64,000 nt of DNA. It comes from Micropterus salmoides. Its lineage: Eukaryota > Chordata > Actinopteri > Centrarchiformes > Centrarchidae. The notes beneath the pieces are model-generated. The model did no database searches, was not told the origin of the DNA, and saw nothing but the letters and a program-made list of their open reading frames with translations. Each line of letters opens with the position of its first letter. Position 1 is the first letter of the stretch. The stretch is taken from the NCBI RefSeq assembly GCF_014851395.1, contig NW_024044348.1, positions 29,965,874 through 30,029,873 of the forward strand, written 5' to 3'. A program made the position numbers and the translations under genes. Positions 55,689-64,000 of the stretch are shown here, piece after piece.

Positions 55689-58190
55689 ACGACCATCGTT
55701 GGTATCTTCACCTGAGGCCAATAGGTTACGTTTGTTGAGTTTCCTGGGAAGTGATGAAAGGACAGCATTGTAAGTGAGGGATAAGTGGTGGCGTAGACCC
55801 CCTCCCCTGTTCAATGACGGCTTCTCAACCCTGGTGTAGATGGCTTCCTTGACACCTCTTTCAAATCATCCTTCTTCTCTGTCTAAAATGTGCACCTGGT
55901 GGTCCTCAAACGAGTGTCCTCTGTCCTTCAGATGTAAGTAGACTGCAGAGTCTTGACCTGAGGAGTTGGCCCTTATGTGTTGAGCCATGCGTTTGTGTAG
56001 TGGTTGTTTAATCTCCCCAATATACAGGTCTGTGCATTCCTCACTGCATTGGACCGCATACACTATATTGCTTTTCTTGTGTTTGGGTGTGCGGTCTTTG
56101 GGGTGAACCAGCATCTGTCTTAGTGTGTTCTTGGGTTTAAAAAACACAGGGATGTTATGTTTGTTGAAAATCCTCCTGAGTTTCTCTGATACTCCAGACA
56201 CGTATGGAATCGCAATGTTGTTGCGTTTGACCTTCTTCTCCTCCTCCCCTGTAGTTTTGTTCTTCTTGGATCTTGTGGCTGTTTTCACAAAGGTCCATTT
56301 AGGGTATCCACAGGCTGTAAGTGCCCCCTTCAGGTGGTTCTGTTCCTTCTCTCTGGTTTGGGCGCTTGTTGGTATGTTTTCCGCTCTGTGGTGCAGTGTT
56401 CTCATGACCCCTAGCTTGTGCTCCAGTGGGTGGTGGGAATCGAACAGTAGGTATTGGTCTGTGTGTGCGGGTTTTCTGTATACACCAATTTGCAGGCTCC
56501 TGTCCTCTTCAATGTGTACAGCGCAGTCCAGGAAGGCCAAACTGTTGTTGTGAACATCTTCTCGTGTGAACTTGATGTTACTGTCAACAGAGTTGATGTG
56601 TTCTGTGAAGGCTTGCACTTCCTGGCTTTTAATTTTGACCCAGGTGTCGTCCACATATCTGTACCAGTTCGGTGCTATTCCTCTGAAGGAGTTGAGGGCT
56701 TTATTCTCCACTTCTTCCATGTAGATGTTTGCCACAATCGGGAATACCGGTGAGCCCATGGCACAGCCATGCTTCTGTCTATTTGCAGATTTGGTCAGGG
56801 CTGAGTCTAGTTCTGTTGTCCAGGGTGTTGTCTTGTGTTAGCTGTTTCCTAACAGTTTCTACTGCCTCTATGGTGGGGATGCAGGTGAACAAAGAAGTCA
56901 CGTCATAGGATACCGTGGTTTCATCTGGATCCAGCTTTAGTCCTCGAACTTTGTTTACAAAGTCAATAGAGTTTTGGACGTGGTGAGGCGTGTTTCCCAC
57001 CAATGGAGCTAAGATAGTAGAAATGTGTTTGGCAATGTTGTAGGTTAATGCTGTTGATAATCGGCCTGAGTGGGGCTCCTTCTTTGTGTATCTTCGGTAG
57101 TCCATAAATGCAAGGAATGGCTTCTCTAGGATACAAACGGTAATATTGTTCACGGGTGATGGTGTTGTCCTTCTGTAACTGTTGTAGACATTCTATGGCC
57201 TTTTTCTTGTATCCGCTGGTTGGGTCTCGTCTCAGTGTCTCATACGTATTTGTGTCCATTAGTAGTGTGTTGACTTTGTTCTGGTAGTCAGCTGTGTTAA
57301 GTACTACCGTGCATCTTCCTTTGTCAGCAGGTAGGATAGTGATGTTTTGATCCTTGCTCAGAGATATCACAGCCTTCCTTTCTTGGATGGTGAGGTTGGA
57401 GGGGGGGCCTTCGCATTAGAAAGGGCTGCAGATACCTTTAGTCTGAGCTGTTCCGCTTCTGTTTCTGTTAATTTGTTTTTCCTAATGGCCGATTCTGTGG
57501 CTGTGATGAGGTCTACTATAGGTAGTTGCTGTGGTGTAATGGCGAAGTTTAATCCTTTGGCCAGAACGTCTTTCTCTGGTTGGGTGAGTTCCCTATCTGA
57601 CAGGTTTTTCACCCATCTGTTGTCTGTTTCAAGTTTTGTGGGGTTGTTGTCCTTTCTCCTCCAAGACAATTCTCCTGTTCTGTTGGTGCAGCTTGCTCTG
57701 GACTGTAGGTTTTGGAATTTCCGGGTCTGTCTTTCTTTGCTCTTGTTGTGCTGGGATAGCTGTGCTTTCTTGATGAAGTCCATGACCTTTCCCAGTGCTG
57801 TACTGGGCAGATATGTTTCTAGTTTGTGGTGTATGTTGTCCATTTCTTTGTTCAGGGCTTCAATTGTGAAGTGTATCTGTCTCACTCTATCGTTCAGTAG
57901 CTGGTGTTGTGCTTTCTCCAGGATTATTCCGGCTCTGTGTCCTTTTACCGTGGAGCCTAAGTGTAGGCTGTTGGGAATAAGTTTGTGTTGTCGGCATCTC
58001 AGGTTGAATCGTAGATGGTTCCTGTAGTCTGCAATTTTCCTGGCTGTCCTTTCATACTCCCGTACCAATCTGAGGGTGTTCATCCCAAAATGATAAGCAA
58101 GATGTCTATGAAGATTCTCAGTCATCCAGGTCATAGTTATCCAACGAAGGTTAAAAATCAAGGGCACCTGGACTTGGTTGAAGTCCAGTC
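55680..58190 (-). mobile_element. Penelope-like element with GIY-YIG endonuclease
   Basis: The minus strand encodes, in order: an N-terminal basic helical part (58194-57367), RT block GLPKIHKEGAPLRPIIN near 57080, MGSPVFPIVANIYMEE near 56740, the catalytic box WYRYVDDTW near 56660, and a C-terminal GIY-YIG-type domain (NIVYAVQC...DLYIGEIKQPLHKRM, about 56075-55980). The ending NRGGGLRHHLS...YNAVLSSLPR near 55790-55740 is usual for the Neptune/Poseidon type. This domain order is unique to Penelope-like elements. The 297-codon part is open, but frameshifts near 56770, 57150 and 57370 break the whole. Similar 5' segments lie at 55315 and 59864. Confidence 0.92.
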
Positions 58191-58199
58191 CCAATCATC

Positions 58200-58710
58200 T
58201 CCCAATCATCTCTGTCAAAAAGAGATACATCGTGTATAAGATGAGAGGTCTGTTGTGTGAAAGCTGTCAACAATGCAATATGTGACTCAGATAGGACACT
58301 ATGTTGTTCTAGATTTGACAAACAGACAGAATGTGTTAGACGAATGACCTTGGGATGGCGTACCATGGTGCAAATGACAGCGGATAAATATGCAGATGTG
58401 AAATCTACTCTACTCGATATAGCAAATGTTTTTCCTGTGAACGATAATGATTTTCATATGGTTCATGTGTTTTGTTTTTGTACTTTTAGCATTGATTTGT
58501 GTTTTAATGCTAACCAGAAAACAACATGTCGATGTTGCTGATGTGATGCATTGCTTAACTGAATCTTTGGTTTGTAAAAACATAGTTGCTTGTACTGATT
58601 TTCTGAAAAGTGTATACTTGTAATCATTGCTGACGGATATGTTGTGTATGTCATTGGAAATAAAATACTTGAACACAGACGTTGAAGCGTCAGTCTTTGT
58701 AACAAAGATC
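58200..58710. other. Polinton internal stretch without identified gene
   Basis: Lies between the Penelope element and the integrase. It holds open frames on plus (58257-58541) and minus (58410-58712) with no recognisable motif. It probably belongs to the Polinton, because it sits directly before the integrase start. Confidence 0.35.
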
Positions 58711-59770
58711 ATGGAGGAGGTGATGAGAAATATATACTATGCGACAGAAAACGCAGGGGCATATGAAGGCATGCAAAAACTTTAAAAAGGCCATATTTGA
58801 CACTACTGGAGTTTGGTACGCAGATTTAAAAAACTGGCTCGTGAAGCAAGATGCCTATACTCAATACAAGACGGCTCCAGTGCATTTTAAGAGAAACAAG
58901 GTTTTAGTGAATTCAATAGATTGGCAATTCCAGCTAGATCTAGTTGACATGTCCGCTTATTCTACTGAGAATGATGAGGTACGCTATTTATTAATGTGTA
59001 TAGATTTGTTTTCAAAATACGCATGGGTGCATTGTTTAAAAAAATAAGAGTGGTAAATGCGTCACAGCGTCCTTTAAAGATATCTTAGCTGAAGGTAGAA
59101 TACCGCATAAAATTCAAACAAACGAGGGAAAAGAGTTCTTAAACAAAGATTTTGATGCGTTAATGAAAATTAATAGTATTGTACACTTTACCACATCAAA
59201 TGAGACTAAGGCATCTGTAGTAGAGCGCTTTAACAGGACTCTAAAATGTGATGTTATTTAACAGCCAATAATTCTAAACGATACATAGATATATTGCAGG
59301 ATTTAGTCACCTACTACAATCGTAGTTATCATAGTATTAAAATGAAACCGACTGATGTAACAAAAGACAATGAAGATTTCCTATTTAACAACTTGTATAA
59401 AACAAAAGATAAAAGAGTAATTCGTTTTAAATATGAGGTGGGTGATACTGTAAGAATTTCAAACCTACGCGGCCCTTTTAAAAAAGGTTATGAGCAAAAT
59501 TATACTGATGAATATTTCACTATAAAGGAATGCGTGTCAAGGGACCCTCCTGTTTACAGGTTAAAAGACTATGACGGCGAAATATTACAGGGGACATTTT
59601 ATGAGCAAGAGATGCAAAAAGTTATTATAGATAATAACAAAACATTTAAAATAAAGATTTTATCTAGAAAGAAAAGATAAGGCCGGGACATGGTGTTAGT
59701 CAAATGGGTCGGATGGCCAGATTAATTTAACTCGTGGGTTTTGGAAAAACAGGTCACTCAGCTACTTTAG
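58711..59770 (+). pseudogene. Polinton integrase (DDE) with C-terminal chromodomain
   Basis: The start at 58711 (MEEVMRNIYYATENAGAYEG) fits the family N-terminus; a frameshift near 58783 leads to GVWYADLKNWLVKQDAYT. The rve core follows: WQFQLDLVDM with the first catalytic Asp, LMCIDLFSKYAWV, then QTNEGKEFLN where the second Asp expected after Thr has become Asn, and KASVVERFNRTLK with the catalytic Glu. The region after 59050 is frame-shifted. The tail has a chromodomain-like block (MVLVKWVGWPD...FNSWVLEK) with two in-frame TAA stops near 59678 and 59723. Integrase joins Polinton ends to the target; this copy is inactive. Confidence 0.88.
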
Positions 59771-59792
59771 CAGATTACAAACACACGTATAA

Positions 59793-59863
59793 ATGGATAC
59801 AGAGGATTATTTTACCCGAGCAATACAATAGCAAACTTTAGAACGAAACTATCCAAGCCTTTA
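59793..59863 (+). pseudogene. Detached N-terminal end of the penton-type gene
   Basis: Begins ATGGATACAGAGGATTAT and carries NTIANFRTKLSKP in one frame, the usual start of Polinton penton proteins. Its end, TATCCAAGCCTTTA (59850-59863), is the inverted copy of the 14 bases at 55301-55314 where the body of the gene begins. The piece is therefore the missing start of the 54609-55314 gene, flipped and moved by the inversion. A frame change and a stop are present. Confidence 0.7.
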
Positions 59864-59939
59864 CAACCAAGTCCAGTTGCCCTTGATTTTAACCTTCGTT
59901 GGATAACTATGACCTGGATGACTGAGAATCTTCATAGAC
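59864..59939 (+). repeat. Penelope-derived segment at the right inversion breakpoint
   Basis: These 76 bases start CAACCAAGTCCAGTTGCCC and run to CTTCATAGAC. They match the Penelope 5' region (58.09-58.17 kb, opposite strand) over their full length. They are bounded by TATCCAAGCCTTTA on the left and AGTGTTAGGAGA on the right. Confidence 0.85.
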
Positions 59940-60065
59940 AGTGTTAGGAGATGTGTCCTTGTCGCAACAGTCGAGAGTGTCCACACAGTCACCCTTAAAT
60001 GGCTTGACCCTGCGCTTATCCTCTTCTGCTTTTTCTTCAGGAACGAGAAATGTTAAGTTTCTTTT
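59940..60065 (-). pseudogene. End of an unidentified Polinton frame, cut by the inversion
   Basis: The minus strand reads openly with a charged composition (NLTFLVPEEKAEEDKRR...DCCDKDTSPNT). It would continue in frame into the piece now at 55369 for about 20 codons to a stop. The product is unknown. Confidence 0.35.
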
Positions 60066-60965
60066 CCCAAGTTCTTTATACACTGGAAAATAATTGACTG
60101 TAGATTTACAGTAAATTACTGGCTACTAGTTGCATTACTTTCATAGAATGTTACTGTATCATTTTACAGTCCATTGTTGTAAAATGACAGCTGTATACTG
60201 TGATCTCAGTCAATGACCAGTACAGTGCTGTGATTAAGCACTATGCTGCTTTATATTTAATGTATTGAACTGTAACTTCACAGTCAATGACCAGTACAGT
60301 ACTGTGATTAAGCAGTATGCTGCTGCTGTTTAAATACTGTAATACTACTGAAATGTGCTATAAATTTACACTTAAAATCTGTACAATACTGTAGATTTGA
60401 CTCTTTCACAAATTTTATCTGTTTAATAAACCCATTATTAACCAACATATTTGAAAAATACATTAAAATCAAATAAACATAAAACCATGATCTATTTTAC
60501 ACATTTATTTTGCAGATTGAACTTTGCAGGACAGTGCAACTACTGCATGTTTGTGTCAATTTCATTTAGAATCTTTACTTTATACATCCTTTTAAAAATT
60601 TTAGAAGTTGAAGCAACACTTTTAAAGATGTTACTTTGGGCACTGGGAAACTTTAATGAGCATTTCTCAAATGTTTGACATTTTATAGACTAAACTGTTA
60701 ATTGATTAATCGAGCAGACTAACTGATAATTAAAGCTGCAAACTGTTTGTGCTTTGGTACTAATTAAAATAAACATTAACTGCAGCCCTACTTTATAAAA
60801 CAATTTGCATTTGTTTTTCTATCACACAACTGAATTTTAAAGACATTTTCACTTCCAGTTTAACATGAATTAATTCAAAAACAGAATAGTGAAATATTAA
60901 AAACACATTTATAAAACAATAAACCATAAACTCACACTGTAAGCATGTCTTGACTTTCACAGTAT
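60066..60965. other. Repeat-rich AT DNA with a 74-base direct duplication
   Basis: The phrase CAGTCAATGACCAGTACAGT followed by CTGTGATTAAGCA occurs at 60207 and 60281. The surrounding DNA is full of short TTTACAGT/ACTGTAAA words, as in a fish MITE or minisatellite. No gene is supported. Confidence 0.6.
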
Positions 60966-63886
60966 CTATTTTGACATCCACTCAAAGTCAATGAGCTTCC
61001 TGATTAGTGTACACACTTGCTGGTTGATTTGTCCTCGCTGTCTCTTTGATTGTGTGGCTGTCTCTGGATTAATGCCCAAAAAGCACCTATAAACAAAAAC
61101 ACAGAAGGAAAGCAGTTAGTTTCATTTAGGTGGGATGATAAAGTTGTAATTTCCCAAACAGTCCCCCCAGCTTTCAGTGGGTCACTGGTGTTGTATGACA
61201 GAGCTAAACTTAAGTTATCTTGTCTGGACAAGGTGACATTACTGTGGTTCAGTTAAAAAGCAACCATTTAAAATAACAGTAACTGAAAACCATTTTCAGC
61301 ACAAACACTTCAATCAACAAAGTGCAGGTGTGTGATGCACCTAGGCAGAGTAGCCTGAGCGGTACTAGCCTGTGCCACTGACAGAGAGGGGAACGTAACG
61401 CATGGTACTGGGGACTATATAGGGTGTTAGGGGGTAGGTAATCCCCGATCGGGCAAATGCAAAGTGCAAAAAATCCTGTCATTCTGTCATAGGTGCCGAG
61501 GCGTGGTCTTGTTATGGTCCTGGGCTGCTCACAAACACAACACCCAAACATCACAACTTTAAACAGGCCCCCAAGCACAATAGTAATGTTGACATTTACC
61601 TTTGGATAAATTCCAGAGTGCATGAAGCACCTTCAGCATACTTCAAATTGAAACTGTAGTAGCTGGCAAAAACCACAGCCAAACCACTGATGAAGTCCTG
61701 GTGACGTCCCATGACCACTTGGCCCTCCACAGACAGCATCCATGCACTGGGCTTCATTATGCCACCTGAAACGAATCAGATGTACTCATCAGGCACTACT
61801 GAAAAGGAATCAAGAATATGGAAGCTAGCGGAGATCTGCTTCTGGGACATGCTGTGGTGCGTCTGGTGTGAGCACAAGCATTGACAAGACCACCTCAACA
61901 GGCTTTTTCCCTGTGTGAATTCGGGGTAAGAATGAAATTTTTCTTTAAAGAGAAGTTACAAAAAAATTTGTATGCTCTTAGTTAATGTTCTTAGAAAAAA
62001 AGAAAATCAGCCATGATCAGAAAGCCACTTTAAAAAAATCGGAATCGGCCTACATTTTAAATATTGACATTTTAATTTCAGGTAACTCACCATGTTCTGT
62101 ACTCGCTGGAAAAGGAAACATCTACTGGAGCTTAGATTAGCAAAAACCAGAGAGCTCAGAATACCACAGATGTATGTGAAGATGTAAAAAAAAAAAAAAA
62201 ATACACTGTTTACAATTTGATTTAGCCAGGAGATTAAGAGCTGGAGGGATAATGTTTTTGAGGAAGTTAGGGATGAAGGAACAGATGAGTGTGCACAACC
62301 AAAGAGAGACTTGCTGGATCAGTACCAAAAGCATGACTTGATGGTGTGAAATGCATAAACAAAAAATTAAGACGACATCAACATTACCTACATTATGGTA
62401 GCGTTACCGTCCTTTCAATGTCAGTGGCTGTGACAAACACCTGCAAATATAGAATTAAGAAAAGAATAAGACTCAACTGTTAACATATCTTGTACCCATA
62501 GATTTCACTTTTTGTTAGTCAGTACACATTTTGCAAAGCTTAGATTGTGGGATCATGGATTATGAACGAAGTACTCAGTACACTCACCAAGAAATTCAGC
62601 TATCACTATAAGGAACACCTGTACACCTGCCTATTCATGCAATTATCCAATCAGCCAATCATGTGGCAGCACTGTATACTATAAAATCACGCAGATACAG
62701 GTCAGGAGCTTCAGTTAATGTATAACTTATGTAATGCATAACTTATTCCTTCACATAAGTCATGTTAATGTATGTTTCCAACACCTCGTGGAATTCATGC
62801 CATGAATCATTGGCTGTTTTGAGAACAAAGCATGGCCCTAACCAGTATAAGTATGGTGTTCCTAATAAAGTGCTTGGTAAGTATGTCTACAAATAAAAAA
62901 ACATTCCTAATGTGACAGTGAAAATAAAACTTACATCAACATCAAGCACAATGGCATCTTTGGGTTCTTTGAAGTACGCCATCAGGAGGAGAAGAACACA
63001 TGCAACAAGTCTCTGGTTCAATATAAGCCAGAACATCTTTCACCCCTTGATGACCATTGACTTCTTGGCAGAACTTCATAATGGTGTTGCATTTGTTATC
63101 CAGGGCCTCTCGAAACTTCACAAGGATGGAGACATCAGTCAAAAGACTGAAGTGGGAACAAATGCCTCTTGGTGAAAAGAGAAAAGGCCATTCTTCCTTA
63201 ACCATTGCAATGACTGGTGCAGGCACACTGTTCAACACCACTCATCCCTTCCTCTGAGTAGATGTTCAGGAGATTATTTTTGATGCCATCCAATGATGCC
63301 TCAGTTTCACCAGGCGGAATTTCTGCAGGACACCACCTGACACAGCCATACTGATCCACAGGGTCTCTTGCCATGCCTCTATCTCCCTCTGGTACCTCAC
63401 TGTGTGGCCTTCTCTCTCTGCGTCGTCTCACAAGAATATTGTTTCTGTTTTTATATTCCACCCTAGTTTTAAGTTGCTGCAGAAGAGAATAACAACCATC
63501 TCCGAGGATGTCTCCATTTTTTGCAACATCAGCGAAACATTTCTGATGGCTCCTCACAATGCTTCGCACAACCTGATGACATATTGCTCTAGTTGGGTTA
63601 CAATCATGCTCAAACATTTGATCCACCACTGCCTTCACCATATCTTTTCTGTCTCCTGGTGATGGTCTTGTTTAATTTGTTATTGCCTTTCGAATTGCTG
63701 CTGACATCCTAACCCAGTTGACCTGGAAGTCTGCATGCCACGGTCTGCCAAGCTGCAAGGATGTAGATGAAACAGTGTCTTGAGTGCATGGGGAGATTGA
63801 TGGTATGGTGCAAGGAGTGCTTGAGGAGCTGGGGATAAAGGTTGTAGAGGAGACAGGAACCAGTTCCAACTGAACCATTGCAAGTC
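60966..63886 (-). pseudogene. Broken copy of a fish gene family resembling SAMD3-like proteins
   Basis: Exon-like blocks on minus: 63886-62935, 62440-62408, 61765-61600, 61086-60966, all with GT-AG boundaries. Recognisable parts are FQVNWVRMSAAIRKAI, DVAKNGDILGDGCYSLLQQ, DQYGCVRWCPAEIPPGETE, EEWPFLFSPRGICSHFSLLT, then GRHQDFISGLAVVFASYYSF and a final LIRKLIDFEWMSK before TAG. This matches my memory of the expanded fish family annotated 'sterile alpha motif domain-containing protein 3-like'. Lesions: an in-frame TAA at 63672-63674, a frameshift near 63220, another near 62990, and a phase break between the second and third blocks. The upstream exons are outside the window. Function unknown. Confidence 0.6.
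62578..62888. mobile_element. MITE in the broken gene's intron
   Basis: The left end CACTCACCAAG...AAGGAACACC is inverted at the right as GGTGTTCCTAATAAAGTGCTTGGTAAGT. The interior (CACCTGTACACCTGCCTATT, CCAATCATGTGGCAGCA) is a repeat often met in fish genomes. It has no coding region. Confidence 0.6.
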
Positions 63887-64000
63887 CTACAAATCAGAGA
63901 ACAGATTACGTGGAGATAGAATGTATCTTAACTGGAAGGAAAAACACTGAATGTTAGAGAAAAGAAATACACTTAACATTTAAATGTATTAAGTAAAAAA

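Larger units (their letters stand above)
51102..60065. mobile_element. Polinton/Maverick, decayed and rearranged
   Basis: Six Polinton gene types are recognisable: packaging ATPase and pX-like protein on plus; major capsid, a small core-type protein and a penton-type protein on minus; integrase with chromodomain at 58.7-59.8 kb. No protein-primed DNA polymerase was found, and no terminal inverted repeats were identified, so the copy is partial. It has been hit by an 805-bp insertion (52504-53308), a tail-to-tail deletion near 52.25 kb, Penelope insertions and an inversion of about 55.36-59.86 kb. Most genes carry stops or frameshifts. Polintons are virus-like self-synthesising transposons; this one is a dead genomic copy. 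Confidence 0.9.

Noticed and set aside
51102..60065. Polinton region as an infecting virus or sample contamination
   Set aside because: Every gene has lesions and the element is nested with fish Penelope and other repeats, so it is an old genomic copy.

Overview
The window is vertebrate nuclear DNA, almost certainly from a ray-finned (teleost) fish. Two host genes with short exons and GT-AG introns are recognisable. They are surrounded by a mobile-element mix typical of fish: an L2-type LINE with an SGNH-esterase ORF1, a tRNA-type SINE, DIRS1-like elements, a Polinton/Maverick, a Penelope-like element with a GIY-YIG domain, and several MITEs. All calls come from reading translations, splice signals and repeats by eye; no search was run.

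Layout. 1-4600: minus-strand L2 LINE, broken by a SINE and a solo-LTR-like insertion. 4600-9200: intergenic, with a possible 27-nt terminal exon of an unknown minus-strand gene and the upstream region of the dipeptidase gene. 9216-14940: complete plus-strand membrane dipeptidase gene (DPEP2-like, 10 coding exons, 438 codons). 15567-16969: TIR-bounded repeat. 18308-38502: complete minus-strand K-Cl cotransporter gene slc12a4/KCC1 (24 coding exons, 1092 codons), convergent with the dipeptidase gene. Its 8.9-kb intron 1 holds a phase-compatible alternative first coding exon and a 780-bp MITE. 38.5-42.9 kb: intergenic. 42870-45685: internally deleted DIRS1-like element with inverted terminal repeats. 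47.3-50.4 kb: a second DIRS1-like fragment in the opposite orientation. 51.1-60.07 kb: a decayed Polinton (packaging ATPase, pX-like protein, major capsid, small core-type protein, penton-type protein, integrase with chromodomain). 60.9-63.9 kb: a broken minus-strand copy of a fish-expanded gene family that I match to 'SAM domain-containing protein 3-like'.

How the parts relate. The dipeptidase and KCC1 genes appear intact and independent: an ectoenzyme and an ion cotransporter. I recall DPEP2/DPEP3 lying beside SLC12A4 in mammals, so this is probably an old neighbourhood. The most unusual structure is in the Polinton. Its middle (about 55.36-59.86 kb) is inverted relative to its flanks. Each breakpoint carries a short Penelope-derived segment, and two different target-site words (14 and 12 bp) have been swapped between breakpoints, as expected for recombination between two oppositely oriented Penelope insertions. 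The same Polinton also shows a tail-to-tail deletion joining the pX-like gene to the antisense of the capsid gene, and an 805-bp insertion with an 8-bp target duplication.
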